Shown one piece after another: positions 22,355 to 33,421 of a DNA stretch of 64,000 nt. Made by a program: the position numbers and the translations under genes. The stretch's first letter is position 1. Every line of letters begins with the position of its first letter. This stretch comes from Monoplex corrugatus (taxonomy: Eukaryota > Mollusca > Gastropoda > Littorinimorpha > Ranellidae), in assembly GCA_030674185.1 (NCBI GenBank), contig CM060307.1, positions 42,709,681-42,773,680 on the forward strand, given 5' to 3'. The notes beneath the pieces are model-generated. The model was given only the letters and a program-made list of their open reading frames with translations, was not told where the DNA came from and made no database searches.

Positions 22355-23604
22355 ATTGGCCATTTGAACACATAGCTTTTATTGGTAAATTTTATTATAA
22401 TGGTGCTCACAAATTGAAGTTTTAAAGGGAAACGAATATTTTAACAATAAATTTTGTGTAAAAGTGTAATCTGATTTCATGGTAAATGTTAAACGGACAA
22501 TTTTGATTTTTTTTATATTGAAAATTCAAGCTATAAAATGAACATAAATTAAAAAATCTAACCCATTCAGTATTCACTATGGACAACAATTCTCTATGTT
22601 GAATACTGCAGAGCTAGAAAATGAAAGTTTCATGATTGAAATGTTATTTTAAATTTGATGATCATAGTATGTAAACGCTGCACATGTTTAATATAACTAC
22701 AGACATTTGACCTTTGTTTCCAGTGGGGGCTAAATTTTAAAAAACATTTGAGCGTTTTCAAGCCTAAACAAGGATGGGAGGTTTGGAGTACAGCTCTGAA
22801 AGGTAAACTAAGAATGCACTGCTGGTTAGATGTAGCCTTGTGGCCAGTGTTTGTTGGAGACATTTATTTTCCTACCACATTATCTGCATGTGAAGTGCCA
22901 AAGGCATTTTTGACACTGTTGGATATTTTCCCTTACCACATTGTTTGCTTAAGAATGCGCTGAGGGTGTGTTTGAGATATGTATATTTTGTGTGAAAATA
23001 TGCCCGAAGATTTGATCAGAGAAATATTTGTAAATGGAATTTTATGTACTTTACTAGGCTGGAGTGAATATGCAATTCCAACCTGGAGATAAACGATACC
23101 TTTTTCCTGAAAATGTCTCTGATCAGCATGGCCATTTTGGGATAGTAGCATTTCTCTTTAAAGCTTTAAAGCTTAGATGCGAAGACACTTGCATCTTTTC
23201 TGTGTAATAGCTTCCCCAAAATATGTAGTGGTTGGCATCAAATCGTCTCGAAAATGGCCCACAGTTCAAGGGAAACCACAGAAATCTCACTATGGGACCT
23301 AAATTAAAGGGATTGCCAGCATTCAAGCAAAATAAACCCGAAAGTAGAATAGACAGGTATTTAAAATGCAAAAGGGGTGTACCTTTTAAGCCAACTGGTC
23401 TTTTTCAAGAGTAAACAAAAGGTGACAGACACAGAAAACTGTTGGAAAAAAAGGGCAAGTTTTTTTTTCTCCCAGTCCTGTTTAGTGCATGCTCCACACA
23501 GGTCAGGACATTTGTACTTGCAGTTTATACACTGGTTCCTATTTATACACGCCACATGGTTCCTATTATACACACACGCACACTGGTTCCTATTTGCTAA
23601 AACT
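22355..23604. other. Non-coding spacer
   Basis: No exon or repeat family recognised. Two ATTATCTGCATGTGAAGT-like/CATTGTTTGC segments near 22880-22950 are weakly related. A run of three CTGGTTCCTATTT-type repeats lies at 23530-23600. Confidence 0.45.
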
Positions 23605-23798
23605 TTAATAACCCTTTGACTCCTGCACCCTGTCTACCGGCATCTTGAATTATCAACCATACTAGTGAAGAGAAAACTTAACCCCTTGATTCCCTCACCC
23701 TATCCAGCTTCCTGCAGGAAGCTGGTGGATAGGGTGAGGGAGTCAAGGGGGTTAAGTTTTTGCAATTGGTAAATAAGGTGTGGGTGTCAAAGGGTTAA
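23605..23798. mobile_element. Nested TTAA palindromic element, outer and inner copies both present
   Basis: Outer left arm CCCTTTGACTCCTGCACCC, then at TTAA 23678-23681 an inner palindrome ending at TTAA 23752-23755 (arms CTTCCTGCAG / CTGCAGGAAGCTGG), then the outer right half from GTTTTTGCAATTGG to GTGGGTGTCAAAGGG with TTAA at 23795-23798. The outer arms flank the inner copy as expected for insertion of one element into the TTAA at the centre of another. Confidence 0.8.
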
Positions 23799-24131
23799 TT
23801 TATGTCCCACAGTGGGATTGTGGATTGTCAAAATTCACATTCTGTTGTGGGCCATTTTCAGACAATTTGATGCCAACTGCTCATGGGAAAGCTGTTCCAA
23901 AGTGTTGTCTCCATATTTTGGCTTTAAAGGGGACTACTATCCTAAAATGGTCCTTTAGTGTCTGATGTTGTGGGGAGGGGATATGACTTTTTTGGAGGTG
24001 AGATTGTATTTTTCAATAAAAATCTTAATTGAGCCTGGTTGTCAGTTTTTCTTTAATGTATGGGTGCTTGTGTGAAATTTTCAAATTGGAGAGGATTTGT
24101 GTGAATTGTAAATTTCGACTTAGTACAATAT
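23799..24131. other. Non-coding spacer
   Basis: Nothing recognised. Confidence 0.5.
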
Positions 24132-24375
24132 TTACAGGGTGGTGGTGGAGTGTGCAAGGAGGGGTGGTGGTGGTGGTGTACTGAGGGTGTGGGTGGTGTA
24201 TGTGGAGGGGTGGATGAGTGTTTGTGTACACAAATCATAGCAATACTGATAGCTACAGGGTGGTGTGGAGTGTGCAAGGAGGGGTGGTGGTGTGGTGGTA
24301 CTTGAGGGTGTGGGTGGTGTATGTGGAGGGGGTGGATGAGTGTTGTGTACACAAATCATAGCAATACTGATAGCT
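24132..24375. repeat. Two tandem copies of a ~120-bp GT/GG-rich unit
   Basis: Units start TACAGGGTGGTG and end CATAGCAATACTGATAGC. The copies differ mainly by one-base indels. Confidence 0.9.
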
Positions 24376-25035
24376 ACAGCAAATACATGTATGAAAACAT
24401 TTAAAAGAAAATGAAAAATATAGTTAACACAAGGAACAACGGACTCTATCATAATAAGTATATTATATAACAAGTATATAAATATGAATAGAAATTGACA
24501 AAGCATATGTGTATATTTTTATATTTATATATATATATAGACTCGTACATAAGTAGAGGTACATCAAATCCTTGTAGTGGTGTGTCTGCACACATTCATA
24601 TCCCCAAACTACAATAGAATGTTTCAAGCGAAAAAAACAATGCTTGTAACTTGTGTCAAGTAGCAAGTGTGTGTCTATTCAAAATGCCATGACAACAAAC
24701 GCATCAATGATTGCAATTACCACCAATAACACAACTAATACAATGCATATTGTTAGACAACACTACCGCTGCAACAAATGCTACTGGTACCACCATCACT
24801 ACTACTACAGTAAAATGACAGTACTATGACCACCACTAATTGCTATTACCAACAACTGATCTTAAAAAGGTAAAACGTTTCATTAACCTAGAGTCATGTA
24901 CACTAAGGTGGAAGAGAATTAACTTTTCTCTGCACCAGCACTGTAAGGGAAGGGCATATCCCTCCCTCACCACTTTGCTCCAAGCCAGAGCCGAATCGGG
25001 TACCCAGCTGCTATCACTGCAGGTACTACTACAAA
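24376..25035. other. Non-coding spacer
   Basis: AT-rich with a short TA run near 24525. ACTAC/CACC-rich sequence after 24700 grades into the next tandem array. Confidence 0.5.
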
Positions 25036-25592
25036 TGTTACTATTATCACCATCAAGGCCATGATATCAGTACTACAAATATACTACAATATTATTTACG
25101 CCATCAAGGCCATGATACCAGTACTACTTCTAAACATATTTATTACTACAATATTACCATTACCACCACAAGGCATGATACCAACTTCAAAATATTTTAC
25201 TGCAAATTACCATTACCGCCATCAAGGCCACTGATACCAGTACTACTTCTAAAAATATTTATTACTACAAATATTACTATTACCACCACAAGCCACTGAT
25301 ACTGTTACTTCAAAAATATTATTACTAAAATATTACCATTACCACCACCAAGGCCACTGATACCAGTACTACTTCTAAACATATTTATTACTGCAATATT
25401 ACTATCACCACCACCAGGCCACTGTACAGTACTACTTCTAAAAATATTATTACTACAAATATTACTATTACCACCACCAAGGACACTGATACCAGTACTA
25501 CTTCTAAAAATATTTATTACTACAAATATTACTATTACCACCACCAAGGCCACTGATACCAGTACTACTTCTAAAAATATTATCACTAAGGA
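25036..25592. repeat. ~62-68-bp minisatellite (about 8 units)
   Basis: Unit contains GGCCACTGATACCAGTACTA, then CTTCTAAAAATATTTATTAC and AAATATTACTATTACCACCA. Units on the right are more alike than those on the left. Confidence 0.92.
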
Positions 25593-25647
25593 TGCATAGT
25601 TTAAGTGTTAGTTGCTCCCCAGTCATAAAAGTTCACGTTCATATTGC

Positions 25648-25715
25648 TTATACAGTATAGCCCAGCCGACCACCAGAGCCATATCAAGGCTAACACCACG
25701 TCAAAAACGACAACC
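25648..25715 (-). repeat. LINE-R 3' tail fragment
   Basis: The complement reads GTCGTTTTTGACGTGGTGTT, then AGCCTTGATATGGCTCTGG and TCGGCTGGGCTATA. It matches the 3' end of the LINE at 42388-42975 and, in its core, the tail of SINE-A. Confidence 0.75.
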
Positions 25716-25918
25716 CTGCCGTAGATGTATATTTGAAGTAATTTTGCTATGTTATGTTTTTCTCCCTGTATATCTAGTTTTACATGCCAGTATCTATTTC
25801 TAAGCTGATGAGATCTGTTTTCCATACATGTCCATTATTATTCCGTGATATTTCACCCATAAAAAAAATTCATGAGGTTGGGACACAACCTTTCCTTCGG
25901 CTACAGGGAAGAAATTGA

Positions 25919-26280
25919 AGACTTTTTCTTAGGATTGATAATTGGGTGCATGTAAAAAGTGCATTTTTGGCTCTTGGGAGGTGAGATATGGGGAAGCAAT
26001 TTTAGGTAATTTGGGCCCGTTTTTATATGTTTTGGTGTCCTTAGGTATGCTCACATTGGTACTCAGTGTATTTTTTTTCAATCGCCCGTGCGATAAATTG
26101 GACGGAGTGGTCAACAGCAGGGGCACGTCCTTAGATTATGTGCGCGAATGCATTGAAATGTGTACTTAATTTTCTTTTTTTTTTCTGTTCAAGTTTTGTA
26201 TGTTTTGAGGCGGTTATAGCCTGATATGGCTCTATGCAGTCGGCTGGGATTTAAACAACAATAACAATAACAATAACGAC
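25919..26280 (+). repeat. SINE-A copy 7 (5' truncated)
   Basis: Begins at GACTTTTTCTTAGGATTGAT in mid-element and ends with TCGGCTGGGATTTAAACAAC followed by ATAACAATAACAATAAC. Confidence 0.9.
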
Positions 26281-27351
26281 ACTCCCCTCAAAATCACATT
26301 CTCAGTTCCCTTCCCCACTCCCATCACTGTTTCTCTCTGTCACTCACCGCCCACGTCTCATTTCTCTCTCCAAGGTTTTCTCTCCGTAACTTGAAAGTAG
26401 AAGTATCTGTCGTTTTCAAAGATGAAACCTTTACCAGCATCTGTCAACAGTACACAATTACAAAATGAGCAGAAATAATTCTGTATATCTTAATCCAGAT
26501 TAAAACCACTCAAGTTTACCTTCGCTTATCTTCTGGTTTTCTTTTAAACGGTATGTATGCATATATTTATCCATTTAAACACTATTTAAAAAAAAAAAGC
26601 ATCTGTTTGTTTGTTTAACTTTCTGGATACCTTACGCGTAAGACAAAATTATAATTGCCGTATAGTCAGTCTCAGAATTGCAATCAACATGGGAAGCAAA
26701 CACAGTTCGTTTGTTAGTCCAGTAAAAGTTACCTTCTTTGGCAAACCTTGTTGACTGCTTTCTTGATACAATTTTTGCTTTCAGTGGTCGAATTAAGAAA
26801 GGATTAAGATACCTTCTTGCGATAAATTTACGGTTGAAAACACTGAAAAAGTTTTAAAGGAGCTTTTTCTTTTGAATATGGAGTTTCTTGAAGTCATATT
26901 TCAGCTGGCTGCCTTTGCACATTGCGCTAGTTCTGTGGCATTTTTAATTCATGTGCATTTTGTCTACACTATTTGGCTTTAGAATAAATTACTTGTCATA
27001 ACTGTTGTGAAATTTGCAATGGGGAACTGCGGATGTAGAAATTAAGGTCTCTTCTCTTTTGGAACCATAGTAGCCATCTAGTTTGCTTTTAGATAATTTG
27101 TTCCTCTTCCCTGACATGCTCTCTGTCCTTACAAGACACTTTCCTACTGCCTTCCAGCTCACTCACCTGTATTTCTTCCAAATTCTCTCCTTAGCTCCCC
27201 AAAGACGCAGTATGACTACCTTAAGGTGGGATAAAGAACGGTCGTACATGAAAAGAATCTGTTCCCTCTGCTAGGTAGATGGGTTTGTATGAATTTACTA
27301 GTACTTAAATTAAACAGAGAGTGCTGCTATTATTATTATTGTAATTGTTGC
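26281..27351. other. Non-coding spacer
   Basis: No gene recognised. A CTCCTTAG acceptor-like site near 27195 precedes an open stretch ending at an AAG-GTGGGA donor-like site, but coding signal is too weak to call. Confidence 0.45.
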
Positions 27352-27893
27352 TTGACGCCCAGCCGACTGCATAGAGCCATATCAGGGCTATAACTGTTTC
27401 AATATACACACACAAAACTTCAACAGGAAAAAATAAAAGGAACAGAAAATTAAGTACACATATCAAAGCATTCGTGCACATAATCTAAGGAGATGCCCCT
27501 GGCATTGACCACTCCGTCTAATTTATCACACAGAGGATAAAAAAAAATCATAGCCGAATACAAATTTAACATAACTAAGGGCACTAAAACATATATAAAA
27601 ACGGGCCTAAATCACCTAAAATTGCTTCTGCATATCTCATTTCCCTAGAGCCAAAACAGACTTGATACATATACCCAATTATCAATCATAAGAGAAGAGG
27701 AAGTATGTAAGACTTTAACAAACGCATACAGGTGAATGGACCAGCAAGGCAGGAAATGATAGGAAGAAATGACAGAAAGCAAAGGAACAAGGCAGAAACA
27801 AAGTGACAGGAAAGAGGAAATTTCTGGCACAGAATTTCCAGAAGGTGGGGATACTATTCATACTGAAAGAGCCCCTGGCATCCCCACGGGGAG
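27352..27893 (-). repeat. SINE-A copy 8
   Basis: Reverse orientation: starts CGCCCAGCCGACTGCATAGA (tail) and ends GCATCCCCACGGGGAGG (head). Full length. Confidence 0.9.
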
Positions 27894-28039
27894 GAAGGTG
27901 GAGGGAGGTGGAGTGGGAGTGCTGATAGCAGCTCCAGCTTGTGTAAGAATAAGAGAAAGGTAACCGTTGTGAATATATGTGAACAATATTGACAGCTGGT
28001 GTTTTCAATCAGTTGTTTACTGTTGTTTGTTTTTCTTTT

Positions 28040-28170
28040 TAACGTTCCCATTTTTCTCGGATGCATGTATGCACATTGTATTGCCCAGACTGTGCAGTTG
28101 GTATGTTGCGGCATAGTCTGCGTGATCCCTCTTAGGTGGGCGTACATGCTGGGTGTTTTCATGTTTCCAT
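28040..28170 (-). repeat. SINE-B 3'-half-like fragment
   Basis: The complement contains GGAAACATGAAAACACCCAG and ACTGCACAGTCTGGGCAAT-like sequence, matching the family at 4415 and 63612. Confidence 0.55.
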
Positions 28171-28205
28171 GGGCCACCGGGCACTGACATGACTTACAGG
28201 ATCTT

Positions 28206-28316
28206 TAATAATAATAATAATAATAATTACAATATTTATATAGCGCAAAATCTTGATAAAATCAAATCTAAGCGCTGAAGCAGACACACACGCACGCACG
28301 CACGCACGCACGCACA

Positions 28317-28388
<72 letters not shown>

Positions 28389-28894
28389 TGGCTATAAATG
28401 GGGAGAAAGAATAAAAGCAATAAAAGCAATGGAAAATTATAGAGAGCATAGCATATACAATTATATATTATAACCATGTGATTCCCCTCCGAGCGGAGAC
28501 AGGCTGCAGAGGGGGGGGGGGGGGGGGGGGGTTGAGTGAGGTTAGGATTTTATGCGGAGGAGAAAAGGTGAGTTTTGAGAGCGGACTTGAAGGAGACAAA
28601 AGTAGGTTGCTGACGGACTGAGAGAGGAAGTTTGTTCCAGGAGAGTGGACCAGAAACAGAGAAGGCTCGTAGACCATAGGTATTGAGCTTAGTGCGTGGA
28701 AAGCGAAAAGTCAGAGGATCGGAGGCAGAGCGGAGGGTACGTGAGGGAACATAGATCTCAAGTAGGCTTGACAGGTAATCGGGGGCTGCGTTATTGAGGC
28801 TTTTGTAGCGCATGGTGTCTAGTTTGTACTGTATGTGCTTTGATATAGGGAGCCAGTGAAGTTGTGCCAGGAGAGGAGATACGTGGTCAGCTTT
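28206..28894 (-). mobile_element. LINE-L copy, 5' truncated (CR1/L2-like)
   Basis: Reverse-strand LINE remnant: the C-terminal RT-associated coding part (28550-28894), a 3' UTR with a TG/CG microsatellite (28270-28385), then the AGCGCTTAGATTTGATTTTA block and an ATT-repeat tail (28206-28226). A G23 run at 28511-28533 interrupts the UTR; it corresponds to CCCTCCCCTCTGCAG in the copy at 49.4 kb. Confidence 0.88.
28550..28894 (-). pseudogene. C-terminal fragment of LINE-L reverse transcriptase ORF
   Basis: Translation from 28894 begins KADHVSPLLAQLHWLPISKH and ends SFKSALKTHLFSSA. The LHWLPxxxRIxYK...LWNxLP...FKxxLKxxLF pattern is the distal end of CR1/L2-type LINE ORF2. Relative to 48760-49386 the upstream RT core is missing. 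The open frame continues upstream to 29017, but that part is read from SINE-B sequence and is not LINE protein. Confidence 0.88.
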
Positions 28895-28910
28895 AACGTG
28901 CATAGCTGAT

Positions 28911-28985
28911 ATTGTACACAAAAAGGGGGCTTTAGGCACTAACAGGTCCGCACACATGTTGACCTTGTGAGATGGTGTCTCTTGC
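28911..28985 (-). repeat. SINE-B fragment, inverted
   Basis: The complement reads CTCACAAGGTCAACATGTGT, GCGGACCTGTTAGTGCC, then TAAAGCCCCCTTTTTGTGTA. It lies head to head with the + copy at 28985-29057, making a ~40-bp-arm hairpin. Confidence 0.8.
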
Positions 28986-29057
28986 CTGGTAAGAAAAGAG
29001 TGGAGAGTTTCCCCCATCTCACAAGGTCAACATGTGTGCGGACCTGTTAGTGCCTAA
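28985..29057 (+). repeat. SINE-B, left part split by the P element
   Basis: GAGTGGAGAGTTTCCCCCAT, then CTCACAAGGTCAACATGTGT and GACCTGTTAGTGCCTAA. The continuation GTGCCTAAAGCCCC appears at 33675 on the far side of the P element, with GTGCCTAA present on both sides. Confidence 0.85.
29050..29057. repeat. P element target-site duplication, left
   Basis: GTGCCTAA, identical to 33675-33682. P elements make 8-bp duplications. Confidence 0.88.
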
Positions 29058-29899
29058 CACAGAACACTAAAACAACAGAAGGGACAAGCCCTCTTAGCGC
29101 GATCGAAAAACGCGTGCTGGTTGGCTCGGCTGGCCGCCATCTTGTTAATGCTGAGATTCGCTGTCGCGGCGAGCGATACACACACGCAGTGCGCTGCTCT
29201 CACATGGCTTGCCTCTGTTTACGTTTGTAACCTGACAGACTGTTTACGTATGTGTGTGTAAAAGGAGAGAGAGAGAGAAGAGAGGGGGGAGGGGACAGGG
29301 GTGGGGGGGGGGGGGGAATTGCCGATGCATGGGTAGAAAACTATTGCATGATACTCATAGTCATACCCCAAAAAAAAAATTCTTACTTCTTTGAAAAGTG
29401 AAACTCTTCATTAGCCGTCACACTATTATTTTCACCCAGTCACTGCTTCAGAAACATTGACCTGTCACTTAGTCAGTTAGTGTGTGTACTGGGACTGAGG
29501 GGGAGGATGTGTGTGTGTGTCTTACACTTCATACCATTAGTTTTTCTCTTTGTTATGTGTTGAGTCATCATTTTGTGTGTGCTTACTTCTGAATTTATGT
29601 TAGTATTGTTACACAAGCAATCAGTCGATCTTTTCAGGTTTAATGTCATTGTCAACAGCGAGGATTATTTAAAAGATGGTACCTTTAGACATTTGATTAT
29701 AACATGCGCCACACACATGAGACAGAAGTCGTACACGACAAGTAAGAATGATTGAGTTTCACAATTTTTTTCTGTGAAATTACAAGTGTTCATCACTTCA
29801 GAGTTTTTGCCTGTCGTATACAACAACATAAAAATGAAGAACTCAGAATAAAAAAAAACAACAATAAAGTAATATAATACAGAATTCACACATGTAAAA

Positions 29900-30299
29900 T
29901 TCATGATTTAAAATGTACTCACATGACTTGACAAAGACATGCCTGGACATCTTCCCAAAATGATCAGCCACAGCGGTGTATAATTCACAGTTAATCCAGC
30001 TCCAACAGCACTCATTCCAGGAATGTTCACATCTCAAGTGTCTTGTCAGCCACAGCGGTTTATAATACACAGTTAGTCTTCACACGTTAAGTTTCTCGTC
30101 ATCCACAGAAATGTAGTAAAATATTCACTGTTGCATTAATGGCCCATGAGTGTTCACAGGTGTGTAATACACAATCAAATCTAAAATCCACAGATGAACT
30201 ACATAATTGTTCACAAGTTCAGTTCCTTATCACAATATCAGCTACAGCAGTGTGTTATGTTCACAGTTAAATCCAGCTGAAATAGAGGTCTGTAAATGT
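29900..30299. repeat. Degenerate ~70-bp repeats in the P element 3' region
   Basis: Repeated segments such as AGCCACAGCGGTGTATAATT, CAGTTAATCCAGCT, TGTTCACATCTCAAGTGTCT and later diverged versions. They lie 3' of the transposase frame. Confidence 0.6.
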
Positions 30300-30689
30300 T
30301 CACATGTTAAGTTTCTTGTCCTTGTTCAGTTCTGCACCTCTGACTTTTGACTTCAGTTGCTGATTGAACAGTTTCACTTCGTGGTAAATCCTGATGTTGC
30401 AATAAGCAGCAATAAGGCTTGCCAAACATTCACACTCACAATTCAGATCATCTGTTTGTGACTTGACAAAGCTGTTCAGAATAGTTTGCCTTGGGTTGGC
30501 TCTTGGCAATCCCTTTGATGTAGCTACTCTGAAGTGAAGTTCAAAGCATCTGAAAACCTGCAGCAGTGGCTCACTGACACGAACCAGGCATCCAAGTTTA
30601 AACTCTTTGAGTGACACAAGTGACACAAGTGAGGGAGTTTCTCCAGTTGCCTCATTTGCACTGATGGTGAACTTTTCCACACAGAGGGA
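30300..30689 (-). CDS. P transposase C-terminal part, downstream of an in-frame TGA
   Basis: In the same frame as the main transposase and separated from it only by TGA (30690-30692). It reads SLCVEKFTISANE, later LKEFKLGCLVRVSEPLLQVF and RCFELHFRVAT, and ends at a stop at 30300-30302. In P/THAP9-type transposases the segment after YIAGxVxRK carries a C-x2-C motif and then a stretch of this kind, so this is the natural carboxy end. The 129 codons stay open and protein-like, arguing that they were under selection until recently or still are. The TGA falls on the first Cys of the expected C-x2-C (TGA-S-L-C). Alternatives are a recent nonsense mutation, a sequencing error, readthrough, or selenocysteine. 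Confidence 0.75.
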   Translation of the reverse strand, partial: SLCVEKFTISANEATGETPSLVSLVSLKEFKLGCLVRVSEPLLQVFRCFELHFRVATSKGLPRANPRQTILNSFVKSQTDDLNCECECLASLIAAYCNIRIYHEVKLFNQQLKSKVRGAELNKDKKLNM

Positions 30690-32880
30690 TCAGTCGTTTT
30701 TCTGCTTGAACTTCCTCACGACAGCACCAGCAATGTACTGAACAATGTCTGACTCGACGGGTGGCAGTTCCATCTCCAAGTCTGTGAAGGAAGAGGAAAC
30801 CAAGTTGTTCTCACAACTGAAGGAGTTGGTTTCGATGGGGTCTGCATGATCAGCATTCTCTGCATCACATTCAACGTCTGCTGTGCATGGGTTGACAATG
30901 GGATGGTGTCCATGCTCACCATCAGGCTGGCAGTTGGCACCAGCACTGATTGTCTTGTCCAAGAGCTCTGATGTTGCAGAAGAACAAGACAGGCAACGGA
31001 GTGCATCGACATATGCTGGCAACGTCGGGTGGTCGTTGAAGCCATTGTAGCCACGTATTTGACTGTGAAGGTTCTCAACGTGATCCTGGTTACACTTTCT
31101 CAGGCACAAGTGTGTCAAGACCTCCTCCTCCATGATTAGCTTTTGGCTCAATCCCTTCATTGCCGAAAGCACTAGGAGCCACCCTTTGTGACTTGGAATG
31201 TTGCTGGCCAGTTTGTCATTCTTTGGGTTTGTGAAACACCAGCTTTCCACAAAGTTGGAAAAGGAAGCAAATCGAACCTGGTCACCCTCAAAATCACTCC
31301 TTGTGACCGGCTTCTTCCCGACTGGGGCGGAGAGGGAATGAGAGTCGACAAAATCCCACATGCTGTTCACCGTCTCCACAAAGCATGCTGTTTGAAGAGC
31401 AGCCTCGGACATCAACGACTTTGACACATACAATTTCAAGGCAGCAGCGACTGAGTGGGAAAATATCTGGCATGCCAAGATGACTTTCATCTTTTTCCCT
31501 CTGGGCAGGGTGAAGTGACACTCCTTCAGCTTGGGAGCAGCGCGAATTGACCCGCCAGATGTTTCAAGGGAGAAGAGTTCTTGGAGGTGACACCACTTTG
31601 CAATCATTCTTTCTCCATCCCAGCTGAAGGAGATGTATTTCGTCATGAAATTGTTCCTCAAGTTTTTGATGAGGTGTGGCGGATCTGGCATGACAAAGGA
31701 CTGTGTAGTGCCATGAAACACATACGGTCGTTCCACACACACACCCATGTCTTTCATCCATTTCCATTGGCAGGATTCTTGGTCCATCACAATGGCATCA
31801 ACATACAAACCAATCCCTGTGACGGCTCTGACGATTTCGGAAATGATGGCTGTCAAAGTAGGTGTTGCCAGGTTGTGCTTGGCAACAAAATACCCCAACA
31901 CCTGCTTCCACTTCAGGGTCAGTCCCCTGATCATGACCAAAATTGCTTGGTCAGCGATTTCGTCACTCTGGTGATGCTCGCCGCAGTTGACAAAGCCGAC
32001 CAGCTCGTCACGATGATGACTGTAGGTCAGGGCTTTGGTCACAGTCATTCCATCCAAGGAGAGTGTCACTCTTTTCTCATGTTCTTCAAGTGCTAATGTT
32101 CTCAAGCGCATCATTTCCACCAGACTCTGACACAGACCGACCCCAGTCAACACAGTTGAAAAGCGCCTCCTGAGTGTTCTTGGATGTGGAAGCATAAACC
32201 CAACGGAGCGGAGAACGGCATAAGCAGAAGTGCTCCTAAAGTACACAGCGAGACACAACTCCATAGCCTCTTTCTCGGTGTCCCAGTTGATCCACTTTTT
32301 CTTCCGCATCATGATCTTGAATAAAGCTGCTGGAACAACTGGCAGGTCTTTGAGGAAATTCTCCAGGATTGCTTCTTTCTTTGCACGAAGAGACGCTACT
32401 TGTACAGCATGGCGCTTTATAAGTCTGACCTTGGCTGCTTGTGCTGTTTTGCATTTCCTTTCAAGTTGTTTGTTTTGTTTCTTGAGGTCTTCTAAAGCAT
32501 GTTTGGCCTGCTTCAGCTCTCGGGCCAACTTCTCAGGATCAGGTTCGGACGCTTTCACCACGGGTCTAGTACTGTCTCTGTCACCATCACAATCATCACC
32601 ATCACCTTCATGATATACAGAGCTGGAGGCAGTATCTTGTCGTCTCCTCTTTGGTACAGGCTCTCTGATCTTGGGCGGAGGTCGTCGACATTCCATGGAT
32701 GGAGGAGGATTTGGGCAGCTGACAATGGTAGGCACGGCAGTCGGTAGCAGTCGAGAATGCTGAATGTCTGTAGGGCAGTTGAAAACTTTCTCATGAAAAT
32801 GTACAGAGCACACCCTCTTCGACTTGATGTCAGCAATCTTGACGTCATCTCTCCTGATGTTGATGATCCACTTCTGGCAC
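30690..32880 (-). CDS. THAP-type P element transposase, exon 2
   Basis: Main exon of a P superfamily transposase, which cuts and pastes the element in the nucleus. It starts after a TTTTGTTTCAG acceptor (32881-32891) with CQKWIINIRRDD and VCSVHF, the second half of the THAP zinc finger (Trp54, Cys74-x2-His77). Next come a Pro/Arg-rich linker, an acidic patch, a coiled-coil stretch (KLARELKQAKHALEDLKKQN, residues around 160-200), and the RNase H-like catalytic region: LSLDGMTVTKAL (Asp at about 32055), IVMDQESCQWKW (about 31780), and DPPHLIKNLRNNF (about 31650-31690). It ends with DIVQYIAGAVVRKFKQKND and TGA. The upstream GTG at 32813 is internal, not a start. Spliced to exon 1 the protein is 779 residues to the TGA, or about 909 if the TGA is passed. 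Confidence 0.9.
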
Positions 32881-33039
32881 CTGAAACAAAATCAAAGTAA
32901 ACATGAAATACATCCACAGTTGCCTCATAGCTCAGCTTGCCAACCACCACCAAGTATGTAGAATTTGTGATTAACCAAGCTCACCTAATCACAGTCAGTC
33001 TCAGTCTCAAAGTCACTCTTACCACACACAGACACACAC

Positions 33040-33090
<51 letters not shown>

Positions 33091-33119
33091 CACACACGCA
33101 CGCACACACACGCACGCAC

Positions 33120-33157
<38 letters not shown>

Positions 33158-33421
33158 TATATGCAAGGGATTATGTAGGTCAGGTTATCTAATGAAATAT
33201 TGATAAAAAAAATATAAAGTTTCCATGCACATTTGCCTCCACATACATAACATAGGGTCTTACATGTGCAGTTCATGCACTGCATTTGTAAACAATGGGG
33301 CAGGCCGGTGTCGGTTGGCGGTGGCCTACACGTTGTCGGCGCACACTTTGTTTTGACAAGTCACACGTGTACACACACACTGGCACTCAACACAAGAAGA
33401 CTGAAAATAATACCAACTTAC
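32881..33421 (-). other. Intron 1 of the P transposase, holding a (CA)n microsatellite
   Basis: Donor GTAAGT (complement of ACTTAC, 33416-33421) and acceptor TTTCAG. A long CA/CG repeat at 33025-33150 and a short TA run lie inside; both strands show meaningless repeat frames there. Confidence 0.85.

Noticed and set aside
28915..28954. Apparent outer terminal inverted repeat of the P element (TTGTACACAA ... GGCTTTAGGCAC matched by the complement of 33675-33701)
   Set aside because: Both are SINE-B pieces; the true P termini are 29058 and 33674, set by the 8-bp duplication and the 31-bp TIRs.
28895..29017. Amino-terminal 41 codons of the minus-strand frame 28550-29017
   Set aside because: They come from SINE-B sequence; LINE-L homology starts at KADHVSPLL.
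30300..30680. Separate small gene of 126 codons starting at GTG 30680
   Set aside because: It is in the same frame as the P transposase and matches the expected carboxy end, so it is treated as the part after the TGA.
32230..32747. Plus-strand open frames opposite the P transposase (31581-32096, 32230-32613)
   Set aside because: Antisense shadows of the conserved transposase exon.
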